Notes under the pieces: model-generated | The model's database searches: none | What the model was told of the DNA's origin: nothing | The model's input: the letters and a program-made list of their open reading frames with translations, nothing else | In this document: piece by piece, positions 9,601 through 18,801 of the stretch | Layout of the letters: every line of letters starts with the position of its first letter | How positions within the stretch are numbered: position 1 is the first letter of the stretch | Made by a program: the position numbers and the translations under genes | Assembly (NCBI GenBank): GCA_035765895.1 | Contig: DASTWL010000034.1 | Location: forward strand, 113,045-177,044 | Direction of reading: 5' to 3' | DNA from: Verrucomicrobiia bacterium | Lineage (GTDB): Bacteria; Verrucomicrobiota; Verrucomicrobiia; Limisphaerales; DSYF01 | DNA: 64,000 bases

Positions 9601-12600
9601 GTAGCGGATGCCGGGAACCGCCGTGCCCGCCAGGGTGTTGATATTCACCGAGACAATGCCGCTGAACCCGTTCGAGCGCAGAACCGTGATCATGGCATTC
9701 GTCGCAGACTCGCTGAACGCATACGCCGGCGCGCCAAAAACAAACTGGCCCGGCGCTTGATCCACATCATGAATTGTTAAAACCGCCTGCGAGGGATTCA
9801 GCAATACGGTTCCCACCGGCGTGCTCAACTCCAGATTGACCGTCTTGTCACCTTCCACCGCCGTGTTCCGCAACACCGGAATCGTAACCGTCCGGCTGGT
9901 TTCACCCGCCTGGAACGCTACCGTGTTTGTCGTTGGCAGGTAATTGACCCCGGCCACTGCGGTTCCGTTGGTCGTGGTGTTGAAGATGACCGAAGCCGTC
10001 CCTTGCGTGCTGCCCTGCCGCAGAATGGTGATGGTTGCCACACCGTCAATCGCATCCTCGTTGCGAACATAGGTTGCCGCCGAAAACCTGACCGCACTAT
10101 CCACGTTGACGATGTCCAGGAGGGCGGTGGGCTGCGGTCCCAAAGTTCCCGCCGCACCGTCCAGCGACAAGGTGGCCAGCAGGTCTGACGTGATTTGGTA
10201 ATCCTGAATCACCGGCACGGTAATGGTTGTTTCCACTTCGCCCACCGGGAAGGAAACTTGTTGGGTTACGCCCAGATAATTCACACCGGCAACCGCGGTG
10301 ATGTCGCCCGTCTGAAAATTGACCGTCAAATTGCCGGTCCCGTTGACGCCCGTGCCTGACGTGCCACCCAGGCGGTGCAATGTGACCACCACATTCGTGC
10401 CATTTTCATTTACCACGTAGAGCGGCGCGGTGAATTCCACCTGGCCGGAGCCGGTCATGGAACCGCCGAAGAGACGGGCGATATGATTGGCCGTCTGTCC
10501 TTGGACTGCGGTGAAGCCGCCCCCCATCACCAAATTGCCGTCGGGCTGCACCACCAGCGCATCCACGAAGCCGTTCGCGCCCGAGCCGAAGTTGATCGTC
10601 GGATCCACGGTGCCATCCGGCATCAACCGCGTGATGCGCCGACGTGTCACCCCGCTGGCTTGAACAAACTCACCGCCAACCACGATCCGGTTGTCCGCTT
10701 GGATCGCAATCGCGTAAACCGAATCATTGGCCCCCACCCCAATCGCAAAACCGCCATCAGCCGAGCCATTCAAATTGAGCCGGGCAAGGTGACTGAACGG
10801 CTGTCCCGCTACGCTGGTGAACGCGCCACCCAGAACAATTTTGCCGTCCGATTGCAGCGCCAACGCCCGGACTTCCGCGTTCGCGCCGGCACCGGGATCG
10901 AAGGTCGCATCCAGTGAGCCGTCCGGATTCAGCCGGGCAATGCCAGCCCGGGCCACCCCGTTCACCGAACTGAAGGCGCCGCCAATGACAACCTTGCCGG
11001 CGTTGATGGTATTGGTTGGGTAAACCACAATCGCGTAAACCGGACCATTGACACCCTCAGCGAGGTCGAATTGCGGATCCACCGTTCCATTGTCGTTCAA
11101 TCGCACCAAGCCCGGGCTGTTGAAGCCGTTGAACGTCGTGAAGTTGCCGCCCACATACAATTTCCGGGCGCCTCCCACAAAACCCTCGGCGAGTGAGAAA
11201 ACCGGAGCGTCCGCGCCGGACCCGGGGTCAAACGTCGTGTCCAGCGAGCCATCCGTGTTCAACCGCGTCAGGTAATTGCGGCTGACATTATTGAAGGTGG
11301 TGAACTGGCCACCCACCAGCAGACGGGTGTCGCTTTGGCAAATCACGGAGCGCACCGGGCCATTGGCGCCACTCAAACCCGCCATGAATACGCTGTCTTC
11401 GACGCCATTGGTCAGCACCCGTGCCAGCCGGTTGCGGGGCAGGCCATTGACCGTGGTGAAGTCCCCGCCCGCGACAATGGAACCGCCGGGTTGGCGGGCC
11501 AACGAGAAAACGCTCCCATTGAAACCAATGCCGGCGTCGAAACCGGGGTCCACGCTGCCCGCCGGCTGGTTGAAGCTTTGCGCATCCACGATACGAACCT
11601 GGGTCGTTGAAGGTGAGCCGAGCACCGCCCCTCCGGGCGTGACACCCGACAGGGTGATGCCGAAGAAGAATGATGACGGATCGGCCACACCATCGTTCAA
11701 AATCGGAACCGTGAAGCTTTGACTGACAACCCCCGGGCCGAACACCAACGTGCCTGCCGTGCTGGTGTAGTTGGGCAACGGGCCGCTGGACACCGCCGTG
11801 CCGTCGGACGTGGCGTAGTTGACACTGATGGTCTGGGCATTGCCGCCAGACCGCACCACCGTAATCGTGGCGTAGCCTGCCGTTTCATCCACGTAGTAGG
11901 TGCCGAGCGTGAATTGGGGTGCGCCATAAAAATCTTCATTGGCGATGGTCACTGCGATGTTGGTGCGCACACCCAGCGCCCCAGGAATCGAAGGATTGGA
12001 CAGCCGCACGTTGAAGTTGAGGTCCGGCGTAACGATGCCGTCGGGCAAGAGCACGACGTCCACCGTCCGCGGGGAAATATCTCCGCTGTCCCAATGCAGT
12101 GTGTTGGTCAGCCCCGTGTAATTCACCCCATCCACGGCCGTCCCATTGACCGTCCGGCACTGCACATCCAGCACCCCCAGATTTCCACCGGTGCGAGAGA
12201 CCATCACGCGAAGATGACCCGCGTATTCGTTGGTTTGTGCAGCAACCGCAGTAAAGTTGATGCGTCCCGGCGGAAAATCGTCATCGATGATGCTCAACAC
12301 AGCGTTGGTCAGCCCCAACGTGGCCCCGCCGGCCGCGCTCTTCAGTGTGAGCAGGATCGTCCGGTCGGCACTTTGAATCGTCGAGTCGTTCTTGATGGGA
12401 ATGAGCACGGTCCGGTTCGTCACGCCTTGGCCAAATGAAATCGTGTTGGTCAGCCCTGAGTAATTGGCGCTCGTCGCCGTGCCATCCGCCGTGCTGAACA
12501 CGACCGAAACCGGGCCGGAGCTGCCGTTCGTGCGGGTCAGGGTGATGACCGCATTCGTTCCATTTTCGTTCACCGTGTAGGTGGGCGCACTGAAACCAAT

Positions 12601-15600
12601 CACGCCGGGCGAGTTGTCCACATCGTTGATTTGCAAGGAGGCCGTGGTCCTCGCCAAGGCGTTGCCCAGAGGCACGTTTTCGCCGCCCAGGAAGAAGATG
12701 TCCGCTTGCATGGGTGCGTCCAATTGAAGCTGAGCCGTGCGGTCGCCTTGGATGCCCGGATTGCGCGGGATCGTAACGTAAATGTCATCCGGGTCGGAGA
12801 GAATGGTGCTGTTCTGGAGCACGGTCAGCCCCACGTTGTTGGTGCCAAAAATACCATCAGCCAAATTACGAGTTCCCATGCCCCAAGTCGTGTCATAGAG
12901 CGGATTAACATGGTTGTAAGTGTAGTCGGTGGTGGTCTGAGCCAGCCCGGTGCCGCCCGTCCCGGGCGGCAGGGAGAAGGTCGTCTCGGCAACGCCCAGC
13001 GTCCCGTTTTCACGGAGCGTTTTGATGAAGACAAATCCGGCAGACTCATCAATTGAATACGTGTCCGTCAGGAAACCCACATTGCCGGGGCCATCCGTGT
13101 TGCCGCCCAGCAGACGCGCGACATTGTAGCGGTTGCGATAAGACTGGCGGCTGTAGCCGTAGGTGCCCTCCACGCCCTCATCGTAACGTGTTTGCGCGAA
13201 ATCGAAGTCGTTCGTCTGAATGTTGGGATGAAGACGGCCTCCGCCCACTTGATGAAAACTGCCGCCAATAATCAGATTGCCGTCGGTTTGAACGGCCAAG
13301 GTCAGCAGGAAATTGCGCGGTTCCGCCGGATAGTCAACCTCGGTGGAGTAGTGCGTGGGAATGCCCGCGAATTGATTGTAGGCGGTATCCATGAAACTCG
13401 TGTCCACCTGGCCATTGGGATACAGCCGGGCCACGCCCGCCCGACGGGTTTGATTGACGTTCAAAAAGGCGCCGCCAATGTAGATACGCCCAGTGCCCGA
13501 CAATTGAATGGCATACACCGTGTCATCCACCCCAGCACCAAGGTCAAACGCCGTGTCGAGCGTGCCATCCGTGTTGAACCGGGCCAAGTTGCGACGCGCC
13601 CGAAGGTCCACCGTGTCAAAAGCGCCGCCAACCAGCAACCGACCGTCTCCCTGCAAGGCCAGGGCATAAACCGGTCCGTTAACGCCCGTGCGCGGATCAA
13701 AGGTCAGGTCGAGCGAACCGTCTGCGTTGAGACGCGCAACCGAGTTGCGGAAGTAAGCGCCCGCCATGGTAAACCGGCCGCCCACGTAAATCGCACCGCC
13801 GGGGCTGACGGCGATCGCCTCGACCGGACCGTTCAAGGCATTTGTCGGATTGAACGTGGAATCCACGGAGCCGTCGGCATTCAAGCGGGCTATGTAGTAA
13901 CGGCTCGCCCCGTTGACACTGGTGAATTCGCCACCGATCACAACTTTGCCGTCAGTCTGCACTGCCGATGCCCACACCGTGTTGTCGGCCCCGAGGCCGG
14001 GATTGAACGAGCCATCCACCGAACCGTCCGTGTTCAGCCGCGCCACGCGGGAGCGAAACTGACCATTGAAGGAGGTGAAGCCGCCGCCAATTACGATTTT
14101 CCCATCCGTCTGCAGCGCCAAGGTCGAGACGAAATCGTTCGCCCCGCTGCCCGGATTAAAGGTGCCGTCATTCGAACCATCCACGTTCATGCGCGCCACG
14201 CGATTGCGGGTGACGGTGTTGTAAGTCGTAAAGTCGCCGGCAATCAGGCACCGGCCATCCGCCTGAATCGCGCTCGAATACACCGTGCCATTGGCGCCGG
14301 GCGTCGCATTCTGCGGTGGATCCGTCACCAAATCGAAGTCCGGGTTGTGTGAAGCGTCCAGCGCGCCCGCCGGATAATCGTCATACAGAATGGTAACCGT
14401 GGCCTCGCTGACATCGCCCGGGGCGGCACTGTCGTTATCGCCGGTGCCGTAGAGCCGCAATTTAATGTCTTCGTTGAATTCGGGGACGGTGTCGTTATTG
14501 ATCGGGAACGTAATCGCTTTGGGCGTGAAATCCCCCTGCCCCCAGGTAATCACACCACTGTAGGGCCCTTGGAAGTCAACCGGGTTGTCCGTAGGGGGCG
14601 AGGCCGTAACCGGGTCCGGCGTGGCGTAGTCGGAAGCGGCTTCCAACCCAAACCGATTGTCCAACAACTCCACCCCGCCCACTTGGTCAATCGCCCAGGC
14701 AATTTTGCGTTGGTCGGGTTTGTTGCCCTGACGATAGACATAAATGGTGACGCTGCCCGAATCCTCACGAGTGCGATACGTGGAGCGGTCAAAGTTTGCA
14801 ATGGTGTCAATGTTGGTATTGGCCGGGTCCAAATCGAAGTTCAACAGGGTCACATCCTCCACCGAGTGGTCAGGATCCACCCGCGGCGGCTGAATGGTTG
14901 TGGACTCCAGCGGATCCAGTTGCGGATTGGAAAGCTGCACGGAAAAGTCCAGATCGTCGAAGGCGTCAGGATCCGAAAGCACCGGGATGATGACGCTCTT
15001 GCTCATTTCCCAGTCATTGAACACCAGCGTGGTGGTCACGGGGATGTAGTCCAGCCCGGCCACGGCCGCACCGTCCACGGTGGTGAGATCAACGGTGGCC
15101 CGCCCGCTGGCCCCGCCCACGCGGGTTACCGTGACTCGTGCGCCCTGAACACTCTTTTCGACATTTCCGGAAAACGCCCCAATAGGGCTCTGGCCATCTC
15201 GTTCAGACACGGCGTAACTGTCGGTGGTGAAGCGGAACACGCCGGCAGAATGGTAAGACCAGCTGAGCGCCAGAGCGCCACTGGCGCCACGATAGCCGTC
15301 CACGGCGATGAAATACGTCTGCCCTTGCTTCGCGTTGAAGCGCACCAGACTGGGGCCAAACCATGTTCCCACGGCACTCTGATTGGCCGGCGTGGCATCA
15401 TCATTGGCCACCACAAAGTCAAGTTTGCCGACATCACTGCCCCCGGTATAAACCGCCAAAATCGTGTCAAAGCCGCTGCCGTAGGTGTCAAACTGCACCA
15501 ACCCGCCCACCGGAGCGGTCCATTGGAACCAGGCAGAAGCCTGCGCTGGAAACCCCGCGTGTCCTGGCTCGCTGGGCTCAGCCGTGTAGCCCGTGGTGCT

Positions 15601-15771
15601 CGTGTTGGTCGTTCCGAAACTGCCCGTCAAAACTAACTTCTGGGCAAAATTGTCGTTGGTCACCTGCGCGTTGACAGCGCCGGCAAGTCCCATGAACGCC
15701 GCGCCAAAGACCGTCGCGGCCAGGATGGTCCGAAAAACGGTGCGCAAATTTCCGTGTCCGTTGTCTTTCAT
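6622..15771 (-). CDS. Giant exported mosaic protein: 12 Calx-beta-like domains, two 7-repeat delta-60 blocks, P-like module, DUF11
   Basis: 3049 residues. I prefer the ATG at 15771, which opens directly on a signal peptide ending VNA-Q, to the TTG at 15786. Order of modules: two Calx-beta-like domains (about 170-465); seven delta-60 repeats (about 473-890), each with the form V.A.A.Q.DGK...GG.FT..N followed by ARLN.DGS.D.TF; four Calx-beta-like domains (about 890-1400); seven more delta-60 repeats (about 1404-1770); six Calx-beta-like domains (about 1770-2420); a P-like module resembling those of the neighbouring M36 protease (about 2540-2690); two DUF11-type repeats; and a C-terminal sandwich ending FFRVRPVGP. 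Calx-beta domains often bind calcium, and delta-60 repeats probably form propellers. The protein is therefore likely a cell-surface or adhesive fibre protein. No enzyme domain was recognised. Confidence 0.85.
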   Translation of the reverse strand: MKDNGHGNLRTVFRTILAATVFGAAFMGLAGAVNAQVTNDNFAQKLVLTGSFGTTNTSTTGYTAEPSEPGHAGFPAQASAWFQWTAPVGGLVQFDTYGSGFDTILAVYTGGSDVGKLDFVVANDDATPANQSAVGTWFGPSLVRFNAKQGQTYFIAVDGYRGASGALALSWSYHSAGVFRFTTDSYAVSERDGQSPIGAFSGNVEKSVQGARVTVTRVGGASGRATVDLTTVDGAAVAGLDYIPVTTTLVFNDWEMSKSVIIPVLSDPDAFDDLDFSVQLSNPQLDPLESTTIQPPRVDPDHSVEDVTLLNFDLDPANTNIDTIANFDRSTYRTREDSGSVTIYVYRQGNKPDQRKIAWAIDQVGGVELLDNRFGLEAASDYATPDPVTASPPTDNPVDFQGPYSGVITWGQGDFTPKAITFPINNDTVPEFNEDIKLRLYGTGDNDSAAPGDVSEATVTILYDDYPAGALDASHNPDFDLVTDPPQNATPGANGTVYSSAIQADGRCLIAGDFTTYNTVTRNRVARMNVDGSNDGTFNPGSGANDFVSTLALQTDGKIVIGGGFTSFNGQFRSRVARLNTDGSVDGSFNPGLGADNTVWASAVQTDGKVVIGGEFTSVNGASRYYIARLNADGSVDSTFNPTNALNGPVEAIAVSPGGAIYVGGRFTMAGAYFRNSVARLNADGSLDLTFDPRTGVNGPVYALALQGDGRLLVGGAFDTVDLRARRNLARFNTDGTLDTAFDLGAGVDDTVYAIQLSGTGRIYIGGAFLNVNQTRRAGVARLYPNGQVDTSFMDTAYNQFAGIPTHYSTEVDYPAEPRNFLLTLAVQTDGNLIIGGSFHQVGGGRLHPNIQTNDFDFAQTRYDEGVEGTYGYSRQSYRNRYNVARLLGGNTDGPGNVGFLTDTYSIDESAGFVFIKTLRENGTLGVAETTFSLPPGTGGTGLAQTTTDYTYNHVNPLYDTTWGMGTRNLADGIFGTNNVGLTVLQNSTILSDPDDIYVTIPRNPGIQGDRTAQLQLDAPMQADIFFLGGENVPLGNALARTTASLQINDVDNSPGVIGFSAPTYTVNENGTNAVITLTRTNGSSGPVSVVFSTADGTATSANYSGLTNTISFGQGVTNRTVLIPIKNDSTIQSADRTILLTLKSAAGGATLGLTNAVLSIIDDDFPPGRINFTAVAAQTNEYAGHLRVMVSRTGGNLGVLDVQCRTVNGTAVDGVNYTGLTNTLHWDSGDISPRTVDVVLLPDGIVTPDLNFNVRLSNPSIPGALGVRTNIAVTIANEDFYGAPQFTLGTYYVDETAGYATITVVRSGGNAQTISVNYATSDGTAVSSGPLPNYTSTAGTLVFGPGVVSQSFTVPILNDGVADPSSFFFGITLSGVTPGGAVLGSPSTTQVRIVDAQSFNQPAGSVDPGFDAGIGFNGSVFSLARQPGGSIVAGGDFTTVNGLPRNRLARVLTNGVEDSVFMAGLSGANGPVRSVICQSDTRLLVGGQFTTFNNVSRNYLTRLNTDGSLDTTFDPGSGADAPVFSLAEGFVGGARKLYVGGNFTTFNGFNSPGLVRLNDNGTVDPQFDLAEGVNGPVYAIVVYPTNTINAGKVVIGGAFSSVNGVARAGIARLNPDGSLDATFDPGAGANAEVRALALQSDGKIVLGGAFTSVAGQPFSHLARLNLNGSADGGFAIGVGANDSVYAIAIQADNRIVVGGEFVQASGVTRRRITRLMPDGTVDPTINFGSGANGFVDALVVQPDGNLVMGGGFTAVQGQTANHIARLFGGSMTGSGQVEFTAPLYVVNENGTNVVVTLHRLGGTSGTGVNGTGNLTVNFQTGDITAVAGVNYLGVTQQVSFPVGEVETTITVPVIQDYQITSDLLATLSLDGAAGTLGPQPTALLDIVNVDSAVRFSAATYVRNEDAIDGVATITILRQGSTQGTASVIFNTTTNGTAVAGVNYLPTTNTVAFQAGETSRTVTIPVLRNTAVEGDKTVNLELSTPVGTVLLNPSQAVLTIHDVDQAPGQFVFGAPAYAFSESATNAMITVLRSNGFSGIVSVNINTLAGTAVPGIRYVSTNAVLSFADGQTNRTFLVPLINDNVVQGDQTFTVQLSNPTGGATLGGSPSVPVTVLDDDVAMSFTSPAYVVNETNALVSLGVQRLNGSNSVSTVTFRTADGTAVAGTNYTAENRVLTFNVGETFKSVSVAIQRDPRVTGNLSFFAALTNASAGVQLVAPNPASVVIVDNDPGISFTNVVQSVLENATNLAVTVVCSNAGSGAVTVNYATEDGTAVAGQDYVATSGTLMFTNGQTEQTIIVPITDNKLPQPDRNFTISLFNATGGAQVLNPGTLTATIVDNDAGLQFSTAAYRVVESGVNATITVLRTNYTNSLVTVDYGTRDGSAHAPGDYAPTSGTLVFTNGETAKTFTVGLKDDSILTGDRTVLLTLSNAVGDASIVSPGAATLTISDDDGSLIIPAGTALVSESTNNGVVDPGETLTVLFGFRNSAGTNAQNVTATLLATNGITPVTTSQNYGAMVVGAPVTARPFTFVVNATNGQTIAATFDLSDNGAPIGRGVFTFGVGTATFGFTNSSPIIITDRGASTSPVGANPYPSTINVSGVEGGINQMSITFSNFSHVSVGDVGALLVSPAGQKTLLMANDGGFNSVSGLTLQFDDGATNGLPLGTAFGSGVYKPTSYAPLPPFPAPAPGGAYSNALSAFAGSNPNGVWSLYVIDDTSPGAGVISNGWWISITRGSSIPSASDLSLGMAATPQPAIAGAQLAYTLWVTNNGPATANTVSVTDTLPAGAQYVSGTTATGTVTNQSGTVTWSVGSLANGATASLSLVVIPSATGSLTNTAVAASGVSDLYPENNTVTSVSAVTAPTADLVLGMTDTPDPVVAGWPLTYQILVTNLGPAAATNVTVTNLLSTGLSFTSVTGSQGTAGHTGAVVWANLGTLNSGASAAVTLVTWAAQPGTVTNSATVSSAVTDPLKANNTASVKTTVTPQIQAQLNGSVIRIITPGTTGIVVESTGSLTPPVSWTPVATNPPPVLDLPITGGSQFFRVRPVGP

Positions 15772-15867
15772 ATCAAGCCATTCCAAGATTCTTTTGCGGG
15801 CCTCCGCCCGCGTCGCCTGCTGAATATTTTCCCGCCCGCGCCTTTGCGCCGTTCCGTTTGCTCCGCG

Positions 15868-18762
15868 TCAGGGTGCTTCGACGCTGACCTTGTAAAATCG
15901 GCTTCCCGACGTCAAAGGGGTCACAAACTGATTGGTGAAGGGCTTGCCCACCACCGGAGGGGAAACCAGATTGGTGACCAATTGCCAGTTCGGGGAACCC
16001 GTATTGGTGGCAGAATAGATGTGATTGGTCGCACCGCCAATCGTCAGCCAGGACAGAACCAGCATCCGGCTGGGCGAAGTCACCACTGACACGTCCACCC
16101 GCGCCAGTTGAGGGAGGAACACCGGCGACGGATCGATGCAGTTGGGCAGGCCATCGTTGTCGGAGTCCAGATTGCAACTGGTCACGAGCGCCGCGTTCAG
16201 GAAATTCGTCGAGCCGTTCGGATACACGACATTGGTGCCCGAGAAAGGCCCGGCATAACTGCTGATCCAGCGCAGGCGCCCGCCGTTCTTGCCGTTCATA
16301 AACTCGGCCGCCGAAGCGCCATCAATGGTGGCCTGCGCGTAGTAAACCGTCATCCCGGGTGCGATGCTCAATTCCGCCAGGTTGCCGTTCGCGTCAAAAA
16401 GGCCGGCGCTGTTGATTAACTCCAAGCGGTCAATGTAGATTGCATTGCTGGCGGCACCGGTGCCGGTGAAAGTAAACAGACTGTTCGCGGCGCCATTCAG
16501 GGCCAGGACACCCAAGGCCGCATTGTTCGTGAAACCGGAGTTTTGCGCGCCCCGGTCCGTTCCCGCCCACGTGTGGACCGCATTTTGGAATGGGATGGCC
16601 TGGCTTCGGATGGTCACGTAGCTCAAATCTCCCGCCGCCGGTTTTATGGGCAGACTGATGCCGTCCAGCACCTGCCACGTATTGGTGCCCGCCACCAACT
16701 GGTTGGTGACCGAAAGACGGAGGGTCCGGCCGGCATAAATTGTGTGGTTGCTGACGGTCACATTGCGGCCGGACAAGCTGACGTCGGCCTGAATGGCACT
16801 TAACAAGCCGCCGTCGTTGAGCGACAGATCGGAAACAGCCTGCACGCTGAGCGGCCCATACAGCGAATTCATCGTGCCCTGATTAACCAGATTGGTCGCC
16901 CAGACCGTCATCCCTCCCGCGGTCAGGTTGCCGAAATTGGCGAGCGAGCCGTAAGCGCGCGGGGTGCTGTTGGCATTATGCGCGTAAAAGTTGATCGTGT
17001 TGGTCGCGGCAATCAGGCCGTAATTGGTCAAGGCATTCAGATGAGAGGCGCTCTTGTCCCATTGAATTCCCAATGAGCCGATGCTGATTGATCCATTCGT
17101 CAACACCGTCAGCCGGTCCACGTCCAACGACAAGGAGCCGATGGCGTTCAAATTGTCGCCGACCACCAAATTGGTCGCGCGCAGGCTCGCATCAAAAATC
17201 TGCATGGCGGCGCGGTCATTGAGGAGCGAATCCACAAAGAGAACATTGAAGATGACCGAATTAGTGCTCCCGCCAAAGGCCACCGCGTTGGTCCAGACGG
17301 CACTGTAAGCGTCAACGGGCCCGTTGCAACGCGTGACGTAGGGTTCCAAAACGGACGTCATATCCAGATTGCCGTTGGTGCTGCCAAGGGCGATGTCCGC
17401 GTAGGGCGCACTGATGGACGAATTCGAACTGTTGACGAAGTGATTGGTGGCCTGAAGTTTGACGTAACTCAGCGCGGCCACTTGGGACAGGCTCGTGTCC
17501 AAGAGCCGGCTGGCCTTGATTTCGACCCGGCCCGGACCACCGCGAATTGCGTTGGTGGAAGCGGAAGTGGTGGGCGTGGGCGCCACCACCACACCGTAGG
17601 CCGAATATTGGGCGGAAGTCACCACGATGGGAGAACCACCGGTTCCCCAGAAGTCAGCCGGCTTGTCGGTAAAGGGGGTTCCGGCATCCGCGAAGGCCAG
17701 ATTGAAGGGGGCGGTTCGTGAAATTTCGAAGTTGCTGGGCTGGAATGACAGCGGTTGAACCGCAGTGTTGTGCGGCGGTGGCGGCGCGTAAGGGTAATTG
17801 GTCAGATACGCGTTGGTTGCGCTGTAGCCGTAGGTGTCGGTCAAATAGAGCATGTTGGACTGAATCACCCCGGCCCGGTTGGTGTTGACCGCCGCCCATT
17901 CAATGATCGGAATGCCCAACTGGGTTGGTGAACCGCCCGCACTGGCAATCCGCGTGGTGATGTTGGGATTCGAGTTGCGGACGAAGACAATTTGGACCGA
18001 TCGGTTGGTGCCCGATTGATAAATGAACTCAGCCGAGGTCAAACCGTTTGATCCCGCCCCAATGGTGTAACGCGGCTGTCGTATTGTGTTTGTAAAGTAA
18101 CTGGGAAAGACAATCACGTCATAGAACGGTGTATAGGGGGAGAGTGCCGTGAACTGCAACTGAGGGCGAAGCTCATTGGTGCCAAAAAACCAGTATTGAT
18201 CGAAGATGCCCTCCGGGGTTGTCGAGCCCCGTTCCGCAAAACCGCTGGTTTGGAGAATTCCCCGCGAGGTGTCCACGGTTTTGCCATCCAGGCTGACCAA
18301 CCCATACTCACTCACACGCAACGCACCATGGTTGACGATGTTGGTGGCTGACACGAGCAGTTGAAAATCACCATAGATGGAGGCGTTGGTGGCCACGTTG
18401 CCCACCAACGGGGCATTGTAAAAATTCGCCGCCATGTGCCGCGGCCACGATTGGTCCGTTGGCGGCGCCGTGTCGAATCGAAAACCCGGACTGCCCGTGA
18501 ACAAAAGCCCGCCGGTGACGAACACTTCATCCAGAAACCCGTTCCGCATTTGGTTCCGATTCGTGTAGTTCAACACGCTCGAAAATTCAAACGGCAGTTC
18601 CGTGGCGATGGAGAAAACCCCCTCGTTGACAAAATTGGTGGCATCAATGACTGGCGGAGTCGTGACAAGCCCGCCGTTGTAATAGGTGTCATCCGCCGCC
18701 CGGCCAGCCACCGAGGAAGCAAGGATCATGACACCGGCCAAAAAGTATCGCTTCAGCTTCAT
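15868..18762 (-). CDS. Large exported protein with Ca-binding-like DSDNDG segment, function unknown
   Basis: 964 residues from the ATG at 18762; a GTG at 18783 would add seven residues ahead of the signal peptide and is less likely. A clear signal peptide (MKLKRYFLAGVMILASSVAG, cleaved near GRAA) is followed by a long Asn/Thr-rich extracellular region whose repeating short strands suggest a beta-helix or sandwich fold. Near residue 880 the segment LDSDNDGLPNCIDPSP resembles thrombospondin type-3 calcium loops. The last ~75 residues (LVLSW... to SRFYKVSVEAP) resemble the C-terminal modules of the proteins encoded at 6622-15771 and 20295-21965. It lies in the same transcription unit as its neighbours, 39 bases after the preceding gene. 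No enzyme motif was recognised; a surface structural role is an inference. Confidence 0.7.
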   Translation of the reverse strand: MKLKRYFLAGVMILASSVAGRAADDTYYNGGLVTTPPVIDATNFVNEGVFSIATELPFEFSSVLNYTNRNQMRNGFLDEVFVTGGLLFTGSPGFRFDTAPPTDQSWPRHMAANFYNAPLVGNVATNASIYGDFQLLVSATNIVNHGALRVSEYGLVSLDGKTVDTSRGILQTSGFAERGSTTPEGIFDQYWFFGTNELRPQLQFTALSPYTPFYDVIVFPSYFTNTIRQPRYTIGAGSNGLTSAEFIYQSGTNRSVQIVFVRNSNPNITTRIASAGGSPTQLGIPIIEWAAVNTNRAGVIQSNMLYLTDTYGYSATNAYLTNYPYAPPPPHNTAVQPLSFQPSNFEISRTAPFNLAFADAGTPFTDKPADFWGTGGSPIVVTSAQYSAYGVVVAPTPTTSASTNAIRGGPGRVEIKASRLLDTSLSQVAALSYVKLQATNHFVNSSNSSISAPYADIALGSTNGNLDMTSVLEPYVTRCNGPVDAYSAVWTNAVAFGGSTNSVIFNVLFVDSLLNDRAAMQIFDASLRATNLVVGDNLNAIGSLSLDVDRLTVLTNGSISIGSLGIQWDKSASHLNALTNYGLIAATNTINFYAHNANSTPRAYGSLANFGNLTAGGMTVWATNLVNQGTMNSLYGPLSVQAVSDLSLNDGGLLSAIQADVSLSGRNVTVSNHTIYAGRTLRLSVTNQLVAGTNTWQVLDGISLPIKPAAGDLSYVTIRSQAIPFQNAVHTWAGTDRGAQNSGFTNNAALGVLALNGAANSLFTFTGTGAASNAIYIDRLELINSAGLFDANGNLAELSIAPGMTVYYAQATIDGASAAEFMNGKNGGRLRWISSYAGPFSGTNVVYPNGSTNFLNAALVTSCNLDSDNDGLPNCIDPSPVFLPQLARVDVSVVTSPSRMLVLSWLTIGGATNHIYSATNTGSPNWQLVTNLVSPPVVGKPFTNQFVTPLTSGSRFYKVSVEAP

Positions 18763-18801
18763 ATCGCTCAAAGTGCGTGACACACGATTATCGTCTCAGC
18801 C

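Noticed and set aside
8617..14352. Several long plus-strand frames (for example 8617-9780 and 13192-14352)
   Set aside because: They are antisense shadows of the Calx-beta and delta-60 repeats, produced by codon bias, with no motifs of their own.
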